From NCBI RefSeq assembly GCF_036116635.1, contig NZ_CP107995.1:5890001-5954000 (forward strand): DNA of 64,000 nucleotides, in the 5' to 3' direction. Source of the stretch: Amycolatopsis sp. NBC_00345 (GTDB lineage: Bacteria > Actinomycetota > Actinomycetes > Mycobacteriales > Pseudonocardiaceae). The notes under the pieces were generated by a model. That model did no database searches, had not been told where the DNA came from, and worked only from the letters and a program-made list of their open reading frames with translations. A program made the position numbers and the translations under genes. Positions 1 through 7,366 of this stretch are shown here, piece after piece (the stretch's first letter is position 1; every line of letters begins with the position of its first letter).

Positions 1-352
1 CGGCGGCAAGCTGATCACCTTCATCGGCACCGCCGACCAGCTCATCCCGCCCGGCGGCACGCTGCAGTACCGCCGGCAGGTGGAGCGGGAGCTGGGCGGC
101 ACCCAGCGGGTGAACGACTTCTACCGCCTGTTCTTCGGCCCCGGCGTCTCGCACTGCCAGGGCGGCGGCCCGGCCCCGACGGACCAGCTCGGCGCGCTGG
201 TGAACTGGGTCGAGCACGGCCAGGCACCGGCCACCCTGGCCGCCGCCACCCCGGACGGGACCACGACGCGCAACTTGTGCCCGTACCCGCAGGCCTCGCG
301 GTACACCGGCCACGGCGACCCCGCCGTCGCCTCGAGTTACCGCTGCCGCTGA
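1..352 (+). CDS. Tannase/feruloyl esterase family protein, C-terminal part
   Basis: The window opens inside this gene, read in frame from base 2; the last 116 codons remain. The family hydrolyses ester bonds of gallate or hydroxycinnamate esters and is usually secreted. Two conserved blocks are visible: GTADQLIPPGGT, whose Asp fits the catalytic acid, and FFGPGVSHCQGGG, whose His fits the catalytic base. The Cys after that His fits the family's CS-D-HC disulphide arrangement. The closing LGALVNWVEHGQAP segment is also typical. The serine nucleophile lies upstream of the window. The gene ends before a hairpin terminator and has no downstream partner on the same strand. Confidence 0.8.
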   Translation, partial: GGKLITFIGTADQLIPPGGTLQYRRQVERELGGTQRVNDFYRLFFGPGVSHCQGGGPAPTDQLGALVNWVEHGQAPATLAAATPDGTTTRNLCPYPQASRYTGHGDPAVASSYRCR

Positions 353-367
353 GGTCTTGCGCCGGAT

Positions 368-399
368 GTCTTGAAAGCCGTCTGTCTTGAAAGCCGTCT
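368..399. repeat. Exact tandem duplication of a 16-bp unit
   Basis: The 16-mer GTCTTGAAAGCCGTCT occurs twice head to tail just after the tannase-family stop codon. The second copy supplies the left arm of the terminator hairpin, so the duplication probably arose at the terminator base by slippage. Confidence 0.85.
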
Positions 400-432
400 G
401 GGCCGGGAGTTCCGCGTCCGGCACAGACGGCT
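392..432 (+). terminator. Hairpin terminator of the tannase-family gene
   Basis: AGCCGTCTG at 392-400 pairs perfectly with CAGACGGCT at 424-432 and is followed by CTTTCCCC. The rest of 433-646 shows no coding signal. Confidence 0.6.
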
Positions 433-646
433 CTTTCCCCCAGCCGACCTGGCACTCCACGAGGTAACCCCGACCAGCCGCCCTGGCCGACCACAAAGGA
501 CCGTCCTACGCGGACTCGCTCCCATCGAGCCACGCAGCCCGCGCCGGCCGTTGTGGTTAATTCCAGCAATCTGTCCACACAAGACAGTCATCGACGACCG
601 GGAATCCGCTCACTCCGAGGCGCGCCCGCTCACCGCTACGCCACCC

Positions 647-907
647 TCAGTCGGAGGTCAGCTCCTCAAGTTGCTCCGCGGCGGTGACGTTTCCGGCGTC
701 GGCCAGACGCCGCAGTTCGTCGAGGTTCTCCTGCTCAGTGGCGACCTGGATCAGCTCGTCGGCGGCGGTCGAGCTGCCGCCGTCGGCCAGCCGGCGCAGC
801 TCGGCCAGGTCGCCCCGCTCGCCGGCCAGCTCGATCAGCTGGTCGAGCGCGTCTTCGTCCCCGGCGTCGGCGCGTTCCCGCAGGCCGGGCAGATCCGCAT
901 CGTCCAT
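647..907 (-). CDS. Small helical-repeat protein (LRRLADAG repeats)
   Basis: The 86-residue acidic protein contains about two and a half helix-turn-helix repeats, recognised by LRERADAG, LRRLADGG and LRRLADAG separated by DxLIxLAxE-type helices. This looks like a short TPR/HEAT-like solenoid, so a protein-binding role is likely, but no partner can be named. The start ATG at 907 was preferred because GGAGG lies 7 bases upstream; an upstream ATG at 985 has no such site. It follows the oxidoreductase gene by 90 bases on the same strand and could share its transcript. Confidence 0.7.
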   Translation of the reverse strand: MDDADLPGLRERADAGDEDALDQLIELAGERGDLAELRRLADGGSSTAADELIQVATEQENLDELRRLADAGNVTAAEQLEELTSD

Positions 908-997
908 GGCGTCAGCCTCCACCGGATCCGGCCCCGTGTCGAGGCCCTGTCTCCAGGCCCCCTGCCTCCAGGCTCCTGTCTCCACAGTGGATGGACG

Positions 998-1957
998 TCA
1001 GGGAGTCAGCACGATGCGCTGCCCCGGCGCGGTCGGGGTGTGCCACGCCTGCTCGACCTGCTCCAGCGGCATCGGCACGGCGTCCACGGCGAAGGTTCCA
1101 GCCGTGATCTCCGCGGCCAGCGACGGCAGTTCGGCGATGATGCCGGCCGCCGTCACCGAACCCTGGCCGCTGCCCAGGATGGTCAGGTTCCCCGCGCGCA
1201 GCAGGGCCGAGGGCAGCGTGATGTCCGATCCGGCCATGGAGCCGATCTGCACCCAGGACAGCGCCTTCGCCCGGTCGGCGCGCGCGGTCAGCAGCGCGGG
1301 CATGGCCTGCTCGGTGGGCCGTCCCCACAGGTAGTCGATGACAACGTCGACGTCCGCGGCCGCGGAGGCGAGCCGGTCGGCGGCGTCCGGCTCGTCATCA
1401 CCGAGGCGCACCACTTCGTCGGCGCCGAGGGTCTTCAGCAGGTCGAGGCGCTCCGGGTCGCGGCCCGCACCGACCACACGGGCGGCACCGAGGTGTTTCG
1501 CGATCTGCACGGCGAGCTGCCCCGCGTTGCCGGTGGCGCCCAGCACCAGCACGGAACCGCCCGGCCGGAACGCGACGCGGCGGCGCAGCGCGATCCACGA
1601 GGACATGCCGGGGTTCATCGCCGCCGCCACCGCGGCCGGGTCCGTGCCCGGCGGCAGTGTGACGGCCCGGCTCCGGTCGACGACGGCCTGATCGGCCATG
1701 GTGCCCGGCGCGTCGCCGTCGACGATGAAGTAGAGCAGTTCCCCTTCCGGCGTCCGGCCGACCGCGTCGACGCCCGGGACCATCGGCAGGACGCCGTCGG
1801 AGGTGTAGTGGCTGCCGTTCGCGGCGGAGCGGACCCGTGGGTGCAGCCCGGCGGCCAGGACGTCCACCAGCACCTCCCGCTCGCCCGACGCGACGGGCGC
1901 CGGGAAGGTGTCGTAAGCGGGCGGCGTACTGAAGGAGCGGACTACGGCGGCGTGCAT
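998..1957 (-). CDS. Zinc-independent MDR-family alcohol dehydrogenase/quinone oxidoreductase
   Basis: The 319-residue protein has the medium-chain dehydrogenase/reductase layout. A GroES-like N-terminal half leads to PMVPGVDAVG, and a Rossmann half has the nucleotide loop GATGNAGQLAVQIAKHLGA near residue 160. The cysteine-rich structural zinc loop is missing and the chain is short, as in NADPH quinone oxidoreductases, so it probably reduces quinones, enones or aldehydes in the cytosol. AGGAGA precedes the ATG. It diverges from a MarR gene across a 97-bp spacer with two direct operator-like repeats, so control by that regulator is likely. The substrate is not predictable. Confidence 0.85.
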   Translation of the reverse strand: MHAAVVRSFSTPPAYDTFPAPVASGEREVLVDVLAAGLHPRVRSAANGSHYTSDGVLPMVPGVDAVGRTPEGELLYFIVDGDAPGTMADQAVVDRSRAVTLPPGTDPAAVAAAMNPGMSSWIALRRRVAFRPGGSVLVLGATGNAGQLAVQIAKHLGAARVVGAGRDPERLDLLKTLGADEVVRLGDDEPDAADRLASAAADVDVVIDYLWGRPTEQAMPALLTARADRAKALSWVQIGSMAGSDITLPSALLRAGNLTILGSGQGSVTAAGIIAELPSLAAEITAGTFAVDAVPMPLEQVEQAWHTPTAPGQRIVLTP

Positions 1958-1985
1958 GGGGTTCTCCTGTCCGGGGCGGGGATAT

Positions 1986-2035
1986 TAGTTTGTGGCGCGT
2001 ACTACTTCACCCAAGGTAGTTTGCGCCGCGTACTA
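1986..2035. promoter_or_regulatory. Two direct operator-like repeats between MDR and MarR genes
   Basis: Two 19-bp boxes at 1986-2004 and 2017-2035 read TAGTTTGTGGCGCGTACTA and TAGTTTGCGCCGCGTACTA, 17 of 19 identical. Each has TAGT/ACTA inverted ends. Their starts are 31 bp apart, about three helical turns, so bound dimers would lie on one face of the DNA. Confidence 0.65.
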
Positions 2036-2054
2036 AGTCAAGTAGGGTCACCCC

Positions 2055-2498
2055 ATGCGCACCGAGCCGACCCGGCCCTTGAACACCGTGGACGCCCTCG
2101 TCCAGTTGTCCTTCCTGATCCAGCGGGTGCTGTCCGAGATCGGCGCCGTGCACAACCTGTCGGTCATCCAGATCCGGCTTCTCGGCGTCCTGCGCGACCG
2201 CCGGCCCGGCATGCTCGAACTGGGCAGCCACCTCGGGCTGGACAAGTCCTCCATGACCGGATTGGTCGGCCGCGCGGAGAAACGCGGCCTGGTCGAGCGC
2301 TCGCCCTCGCCCCGTGACGGCCGCGCCGTCCTGGTCTCACTGACCCCGCTCGGCCGTCAGGTCATGCAAAGGTGCGGCATCGAGGTCGGCCGCCGGATCA
2401 CCGAGCTCACCGAACCGCTCACCGCCGCCCAGGGCGCGCAGCTCACCAAGCTCGCGGGAGCGATCGTCGGCGTGCCACCCCAGGACGTCGACGGCTGA
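2055..2498 (+). CDS. MarR-family transcriptional regulator
   Basis: The 147-residue protein is a standard-length MarR winged-helix dimer. The recognition region is LELGSHLGLDKSSMTGLVGRAEKRG near residues 55-80, followed by the wing with LVERSPSPRDGRAVLVSLTP, whose DxR motif is diagnostic. It probably represses itself and the divergent MDR oxidoreductase through the paired boxes in between, with release by a small aromatic or electrophilic ligand, as is usual for MarR proteins. There is no strong ribosome-binding site before the ATG, so a short or absent leader is possible. Confidence 0.88.
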   Translation: MRTEPTRPLNTVDALVQLSFLIQRVLSEIGAVHNLSVIQIRLLGVLRDRRPGMLELGSHLGLDKSSMTGLVGRAEKRGLVERSPSPRDGRAVLVSLTPLGRQVMQRCGIEVGRRITELTEPLTAAQGAQLTKLAGAIVGVPPQDVDG

Positions 2499-2669
2499 CC
2501 GTATTACGGCCACGTTTCTTCACGACGGCCGAATCCGGCACTTTCCCGCATATCGGTTTTCCGGGCGGACACCGGCAGGCGGGCACTCCACTGTGGATTT
2601 CTGTTATCGTTCGCGTGAAGTCGCGCGGATCCGCGCTGCTGGAGATCCACCGAGGAGGAAAAACCCGGT

Positions 2670-3065
2670 ATGGCTCAGAAGGTCCTCGTCCAGATGGTGG
2701 ACGACATCGATGGCGGCGTGGCGCACCAGACCGTGCCGTTCGGCCTCGACGGCATTCAGTACGAGATCGATCTCTCCGACGAGAACGCGGTATCCCTGCG
2801 GGACGAGTTCGCCCGTTACATCGCCGCTTCCCGGCGCACCGGCGGCCGGAAGGTCCGTGTGGCGGCCGGGATCTCGCCGACCGTCACCCCGGCCGACCGC
2901 GAGCGCTCGCGCCAGATCCGCGCCTGGGCGATCGAAAACGGCTGGTCGGTGTCCGAGCGGGGGCGCATTCCCAGCGAGGTCATCGCCGCCTTTGAAGAGA
3001 GCGAACGCGAAGCCGCCGCCCCGCGCAAGCGAGGCCGTGCGAAGAAAGCCGGCGTGAAATCCTGA
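2670..3065 (+). CDS. lsr2: Lsr2-type nucleoid-associated protein
   Basis: The 131-residue protein begins MAQKVLVQMVDDIDGG, the hallmark N-terminal strand of actinobacterial Lsr2, which oligomerises. The C-terminal DNA-binding domain, IRAWAIENGWSVSERGRIPSEVIAAF, carries the RGR AT-hook-like motif that enters the minor groove of AT-rich DNA. Lsr2 is an H-NS-like silencer of horizontally acquired, AT-rich genes. A basic tail (RKRGRAKKAG) follows the domain. GAGGAGG precedes the ATG by about 10 bases. Actinomycetes often have several copies, so this may be a paralogue rather than the main one. A perfect 14-bp hairpin follows the gene. Confidence 0.93.
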   Translation: MAQKVLVQMVDDIDGGVAHQTVPFGLDGIQYEIDLSDENAVSLRDEFARYIAASRRTGGRKVRVAAGISPTVTPADRERSRQIRAWAIENGWSVSERGRIPSEVIAAFEESEREAAAPRKRGRAKKAGVKS

Positions 3066-3100
3066 AGCCCGGCGTGCGCGCCCGGGATTTCTTCCCGCCT

Positions 3101-3140
3101 CGGTGAGCTGAACCGGGAAATCGGACGGTTCAGCTCACCG
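3101..3140 (+). terminator. Strong hairpin after lsr2
   Basis: CGGTGAGCTGAACC at 3101-3114 pairs perfectly with 3127-3140 over 14 bp around a 12-base loop, with no T tract, as is common for high-GC terminators. Two more palindromes follow: CATTGGAAA/TTTCCAATG at 3163-3183 and TGATCATGATCA at 3201-3212. They are unusually AT-rich for this sequence and might be protein-binding sites. No gene is seen up to 3354. Confidence 0.7.
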
Positions 3141-3354
3141 GGGGCCGGGGTTGGGAAACCGGCATTGGAAAAAATTTCCAATGTACTGGTCAGGCAAGTG
3201 TGATCATGATCAACCGCGGGTCCGGCCCGCGGCGCCATACCTCGGCGGCCCAGTTTTGGGCGCCGCCCCCGGTCCGTTTCACGGCCGGAAACCGGGACCG
3301 GAGCCGACGCGGATACCGTCGGGAAATCGAATTCCCGGGCCTGCTGCCTCCCGG

Positions 3355-3744
3355 TCAGGAACGCGGGCGGCGCGGGCCGCCCTGCTCCTTGACGCGCACG
3401 GCTTCCTTGCGGACCTCGGCCTGGGTGTCGCGTTCGTGCCGCAGCCAATCCGGGCCGGCCGACTTGATCTCGTCGATCTGCTCGGTGGTGAGGGCCTCGG
3501 TGATCCCGCCGCGCGCGAGGCCGCCGATGGACACGCCCAGCTTGGCCGCGATCACCGAGCGCGGGTGCGGGCCGTCGCGCCGCAGCTCACGCAGCCATTC
3601 GGGCGGGTCGGTCTGCAGGGCGTTCAGCTCGTCGCGCGAAACGACACCCTCCTGGAACTCGGCGGGAGTGGCTTCGAGGTACACGCCCAGCTTCTTCGCC
3701 GCGGTCGCGGGCTTCATCGTCTGGGGGGACTTGGGCGACGTCAT
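3355..3744 (-). CDS. DUF5997 family protein
   Basis: The 129-residue protein begins MTSPKSPQTMKPATAAKKLG and continues with PAEFQEGVVSRDELNAL and PPEWLRELRRDGPHPR, which I recognise as the actinobacterial DUF5997 family. The repeated WLRxLRRDGPHPRxVIAxKLGVS blocks suggest small helical DNA- or protein-binding modules, but no function is established. It is transcribed away from a gene for a free-standing LysR-type effector domain only 58 bases away. That arrangement is, to my knowledge, common in actinobacteria and suggests a shared role. Confidence 0.75.
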   Translation of the reverse strand: MTSPKSPQTMKPATAAKKLGVYLEATPAEFQEGVVSRDELNALQTDPPEWLRELRRDGPHPRSVIAAKLGVSIGGLARGGITEALTTEQIDEIKSAGPDWLRHERDTQAEVRKEAVRVKEQGGPRRPRS

Positions 3745-3802
3745 GGCGTCCAGGGTAACGAGCGCGTGCGCCGCCCCTGATCACGCCCGGTAATCTGGCC
3801 TC

Positions 3803-4552
3803 GTGACAGGCTCGGAGGAACCCCCGTCGTTCAAGCTCGGCTACGTCCCAGGGGTGACGCCGGCGAAGTGGGTGCGGACCTGGCAGGAGCGATCGCCCGG
3901 GGTCCCGCTGGTCCTCGTCGCGACGCCCGCCGCCGACGCCGCGGCCCTGGCACGCGAAGGCGACGCCGACGCGGTCCTGCTGCGCCTGCCGGTCGACCGG
4001 ACCGGCCTGCACGCGATCCCGCTGTACACCGAGACGACGGTGGTCGTGATCCCGAAGGACCACCTTCTGTCCGCCGCCGACGAGGTGTCCACCGAGGACC
4101 TGGCCGACGACGTCGTGCTACACCCCCTGGACGACCCCCTCGATTGGGAGCACCCGCCCGGCCTCGCGGCGCTGGAGCGTCCGGCCACGACGGCGGACGC
4201 CATCGAGCTGGTGGCCGCGGGCGTGGGGCTGCTCGTCGTGCCGCAGTCGCTCGCGCGGCTGCACCACCGCAAGGACCTGACCTACCGGACGCTCGCGGAC
4301 GCGCCGGAGTCGCGCGTCGCGCTGTCGTGGCCGGACGAGGAGACCAGCGACCTGATGGAGTTGTTCATCGGGATCGTCCGCGGGCGAACGGTGAACAGCA
4401 CGCGCGGGCGGCAGCCGGCTGCTGAGGCTCCGGCTCCCCGCAAACGTCCTGAAGCGGGCGGGAAGAAGCCCGCCGTCGGCAGGTCGGGCGGCCGCGGCGG
4501 CGGCGGGCCGCGCGGGGCGTCCAAACGCGGGAAGCCCCGGCGCCGGTCGTAG
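3803..4552 (+). CDS. LysR-type substrate-binding domain protein without a DNA-binding domain
   Basis: The 249-residue protein starts almost directly with the first strand of a LysR effector-binding fold (FKLGYVPGVTPAKWVRTW) and continues through both lobes (VVVIPKDHLLSAADEVSTEDL, IELVAAGVGLLVVPQSLARL). The usual N-terminal winged helix of about 60 residues is absent. A basic, low-complexity tail (KRPEAGGKKPAVG, GGRGGGGPRG, KRGKPRRRS) follows instead and could bind nucleic acid. The start is GTG. It diverges from the DUF5997 gene, which may provide what is missing. This may be a ligand sensor rather than a classical regulator. Confidence 0.75.
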   Translation: MTGSEEPPSFKLGYVPGVTPAKWVRTWQERSPGVPLVLVATPAADAAALAREGDADAVLLRLPVDRTGLHAIPLYTETTVVVIPKDHLLSAADEVSTEDLADDVVLHPLDDPLDWEHPPGLAALERPATTADAIELVAAGVGLLVVPQSLARLHHRKDLTYRTLADAPESRVALSWPDEETSDLMELFIGIVRGRTVNSTRGRQPAAEAPAPRKRPEAGGKKPAVGRSGGRGGGGPRGASKRGKPRRRS

Positions 4553-4857
4553 CGCCGCCGGTTTTTGTCGGTGGGTGCTGTCATGATCTTCCGCATGTGG
4601 CGAAGACAACGCAGAGCCCTCCCGGTCACGGCCCGGATCGGAGGCGCGACAACACAAACGGGCCGATGCTCGCGAGACGGCGGCGGTCGCCGTGGCGTGG
4701 TCGCGCGGCTGAAAGCGTTGGCGCACAACGCTTTCCTGACATTTCGCCGTCGATCTGCCACCCAGGACCGCCGCGAATGCAGCGACGAGGCCCATCAGCC
4801 TGGCTTGCCTACGAGCGGTGAGACCCGTCAGCTCGGCACGTCCACGAGCGAGACCCG
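4553..4857. other. Intergenic stretch with a short 30-bp direct repeat
   Basis: No convincing gene is seen here. GAGACCCGTCAG occurs at 4819-4830 and 4849-4860 with similar flanks, an imperfect 30-bp tandem unit. The second copy contains the stop codon of the next minus-strand gene. Confidence 0.5.
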
Positions 4858-5028
4858 TCAGCCGGGCACACCCACGATCTCGGACGGCAGCCCGGCGTTG
4901 AGGTGGGCCAGCAGCCAGGCCAGTTCGCGGGCGTCGATGACCCCGGCGTCGGCCGCGCGGATCCAAGCGCTCGCGGCCCGCTCGATGAATTCACGATCGA
5001 CCGGTGGTCTCGTGTCGTGTTTGCTCAT
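4858..5028 (-). CDS. Small hypothetical protein (56 aa)
   Basis: The frame begins MSKHDTRPPVDREFIERAAS and ends LNAGLPSEIVGVPG. GGGGAG lies about 7 bases upstream of the ATG, and the composition looks coding (amphipathic helices AWIRAADAGVIDARELAWLL). No family is recognised. It is transcribed away from the XRE regulator gene, with 309 bases between the starts. It could be a small helical partner, but no function can be given. Confidence 0.5.
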   Translation of the reverse strand: MSKHDTRPPVDREFIERAASAWIRAADAGVIDARELAWLLAHLNAGLPSEIVGVPG

Positions 5029-5337
5029 GGCCGCTCCCCGACCGCAGATGGTGTTCTGCCTGCCCCGGGGTCCTGGGGGTCTTGGTCCCAGCGTAATCGC
5101 TTCCGCGGCCAGGTCGGCGGTACTCGTTCGCAGGACTTGTTCGCGGCCCTCGTCGGCGGCCCTCGTCCGCGAGCCAAGTCTTCGAGCCGATGCCCGGCGC
5201 GGGCCTCCCGGTGAATCCGGTCTGCGATCGGCTCCGGCCAGACCCACCGACCAGCCGCGGACAGGAAACGAAAGGGTAGGAGTCAGGCGGCCACCTTGAG
5301 CACCCCATTCCCCGTATCGCCGCTTTAACCTGGGCTC

Positions 5338-6201
5338 ATGGACAGCGAGAACCTCATCGGGCAGTTCCTGCGGGCCCGCCGTGAACTCGTGGACCCCGCC
5401 GAGCTGGGCCTGGCGGTCGGGCCGCGGCGGCGGGTCGCGGGGCTGCGGCGTGAGGAGGTCGCGCTGCTGGCCGGGGTGAGCACCGACTACTACGTGCGGC
5501 TGGAGCAGGGGCGCGAGCGGAACCCGTCGGCCCAGGTGGTGGACGCGCTGGCGCGGGCCCTGCAGCTGGACGACGACGCGGTCACGCACCTGCACGAGCT
5601 CGCGCGGCCCGGGCCGGCCCGGCGACGGCGGACCGGGCAGCGGGAACGCGTCAGCCGCCAGCTGGCGCAGCTGATGGACGCCTGGCCGCAGACCCCGGCG
5701 CTGGTGCTCGGGCGCTGCCTGACCGTGCTGGCCGGCAACCCCCTCGGCAAGGCGCTGTTCGGCGGCCACCCCCACAGCGACGACCTCGTCCGGCTGGTGT
5801 TCCTCGACGCGGAGGCGCGCGAGTTCTACCCGGACTGGGAGAGCGTCGCGGCCAACACCGTCGGCGGGCTGCGCTCGGCGGCCGGCCTCGACCCCGACGA
5901 CCCGCTGCTGATCGAGACCGTGGGCGAGCTGTCGGTGAAGAGCCCGGAATTCCGCCAGCTCTGGGCACGCCACGACATCCGCCAGAAGACCAATGGGACA
6001 AAACGGTTCCACCACCGGCTCGTCGGCGACCTGACCCTGCACTACGAATCCCTGACCGTGAACAGCGCGGCGGGCCAGCAACTGGTGGTGTACCAAGCCG
6101 ATCCGGGCAGTCCCTCCGAAGAGGCGCTGGCGCTGCTCGGCAGCCTCACCACCGCCGAAAGCCCTCGCGAAATCGGGAAACGCATTCCCACCGAAAACTG
6201 A
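5338..6201 (+). CDS. XRE-family regulator with MmyB-like ligand domain
   Basis: The 287-residue protein has an N-terminal Cro/CI helix-turn-helix (residues about 5-75; LRREEVALLAGVSTDYYVRL is highly typical, followed by LEQGRERNPS). Its C-terminal domain is of the MmyB type (GRCLTVLAGNPLGKALFG, FLDAEAREFYPDWESVA, LWARHDIRQKTNGTKRFHH), which binds a fatty-acid-like ligand in characterised members. Such regulators usually control an adjacent SDR or oxidoreductase gene, as here. TTTAAC about 10 bases before the ATG and no Shine-Dalgarno sequence suggest a leaderless transcript. Confidence 0.9.
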   Translation: MDSENLIGQFLRARRELVDPAELGLAVGPRRRVAGLRREEVALLAGVSTDYYVRLEQGRERNPSAQVVDALARALQLDDDAVTHLHELARPGPARRRRTGQRERVSRQLAQLMDAWPQTPALVLGRCLTVLAGNPLGKALFGGHPHSDDLVRLVFLDAEAREFYPDWESVAANTVGGLRSAAGLDPDDPLLIETVGELSVKSPEFRQLWARHDIRQKTNGTKRFHHRLVGDLTLHYESLTVNSAAGQQLVVYQADPGSPSEEALALLGSLTTAESPREIGKRIPTEN

Positions 6202-6240
6202 TTTCCGCTTAATACCAACAATTCCTGCTGGGGAAGAACC

Positions 6241-6291
6241 ATGCCTGAAAACGCCTCGCCCGGGTGGCTCATCACGGGCATCGACGACTAG
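6241..6291 (+). other. Sixteen-codon open frame, possible leader peptide or SDR remnant
   Basis: ATG at 6241 follows GGGGAAGAACC and opens MPENASPGWLITGIDD before a TAG stop. The WLITG string is the usual first strand of a short-chain dehydrogenase, so this may be the decayed start of an SDR gene or a translated leader for the SDR gene 158 bases downstream. The rest of 6202-6449 shows only GGCTCGGC-type short repeats. Confidence 0.3.
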
Positions 6292-6449
6292 GCCGAGACC
6301 GCGGGGCAACGCCGAGCCACCTCGGCAGCTACTGCTGGGCCGAGCCGCCTACGACATCGCATCGGCCCGGCTCGGCTCGGCGCACTCAAGTCCACTTTCG
6401 ACATCTGGCGCGAAGTCACCCTGAGCGCCGATTACCCAAAGGAGCAAGC

Positions 6450-7184
6450 ATGAACACCAACACCCGCAAGGTCATCCTCGTAACGGGCGCGAGCAGCGGC
6501 ATCGGGGAGGCCACGGCGCTGCGGCTCGCGGCCGACGGCCACCACGTCGTCGCCAGCGCGCGGCGCGAAGACCGTCTGGCCGAACTGGCGGCGAAGATCC
6601 GCGCGGACGGCGGCAGTATCGACGTCCGCCGCCTCGACGTCACCGACCGCGCGGACGTCGCCGAGTTCACCGACCGCGCCCGGCTGGAGCACGGCCGCGT
6701 GGACGTGTTCGTCAACAACGCGGGCGTGATGCCGTTGTCCCGCCTGGACTCCCTGCTCGTCGACGAGTGGGACCAGATGGTCGACGTGAACATCCGCGGC
6801 CTGCTGAACGGCATCGCCGCCACGCTCCCGATCTTCCAGCAGCAGGGTGGCGGGCACTTCGTGACCATCGCGTCCACCGGCGCGCACGAGGTCGTGCCCA
6901 CGGCCGCGGTCTACTGCGGCACGAAGTACGCGGCGAGGGCGATCACCGAGGGCCTGCGCCTGGAGGCCGACCCGAGCATCCGCGTCACCACGGTCTCCCC
7001 CGGCGTCGTCGAATCCGAGCTGGCGGCGACGATCACCGAGCCGGGCGCGCAGGAGGCCATGCGGACCTACCGCGCCCACGCCATCCCGCCGAGCGCGATC
7101 GCCGACGCCATCGCGTTCGCGCTCGGGCAGCCGCCCGAGGTCGACGTGAACGAGCTGATCGTCCGGCCGACCCGGCAGCGCTGA
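6450..7184 (+). CDS. Short-chain dehydrogenase/reductase (classical SDR)
   Basis: The 244-residue protein has the complete classical SDR set: the cofactor loop TGASSGIGEA near residue 13, LDVTD, NNAGVMP near residue 90, the catalytic Ser in IASTG, and the YCGTK catalytic Tyr/Lys. The Arg pair after the second strand (SARREDR) suggests NADP(H) preference. It probably reduces a small ketone or oxidises a secondary alcohol in the cytosol. The start was chosen for the AAAGGAGC site 6 bases upstream. It lies downstream of the XRE regulator gene and ends before a 15-bp hairpin. Confidence 0.9.
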   Translation: MNTNTRKVILVTGASSGIGEATALRLAADGHHVVASARREDRLAELAAKIRADGGSIDVRRLDVTDRADVAEFTDRARLEHGRVDVFVNNAGVMPLSRLDSLLVDEWDQMVDVNIRGLLNGIAATLPIFQQQGGGHFVTIASTGAHEVVPTAAVYCGTKYAARAITEGLRLEADPSIRVTTVSPGVVESELAATITEPGAQEAMRTYRAHAIPPSAIADAIAFALGQPPEVDVNELIVRPTRQR

Positions 7185-7211
7185 GGCCCGTAAGGAGCGC
7201 CTCGGCAACTG

Positions 7212-7261
7212 AGCACCGGACCGTGCCGCCGGCCGGCGGGTCGGCTGCACGGTCCGGTGCT
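7212..7261. terminator. Bidirectional hairpin between SDR and TetR genes
   Basis: AGCACCGGACCGTGC at 7212-7226 pairs perfectly with 7247-7261 (15 bp, 20-base loop), between two convergent genes. Confidence 0.7.
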
Positions 7262-7366
7262 GTCAGACGATGTCCGGTGCAGTCCGCCGACCGGTGGTTT
7301 CGACATACCCGCTTCCGGAGCCTCGGTCCCCGAGGGGCCCTGGCCGCCAGAACCTGAGCCCAGCGC

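Noticed and set aside
371..2317. Open frame of about 650 codons on the plus strand
   Set aside because: It is antisense to the MDR gene and the small repeat protein gene and crosses the MarR promoter; no recognisable motifs.
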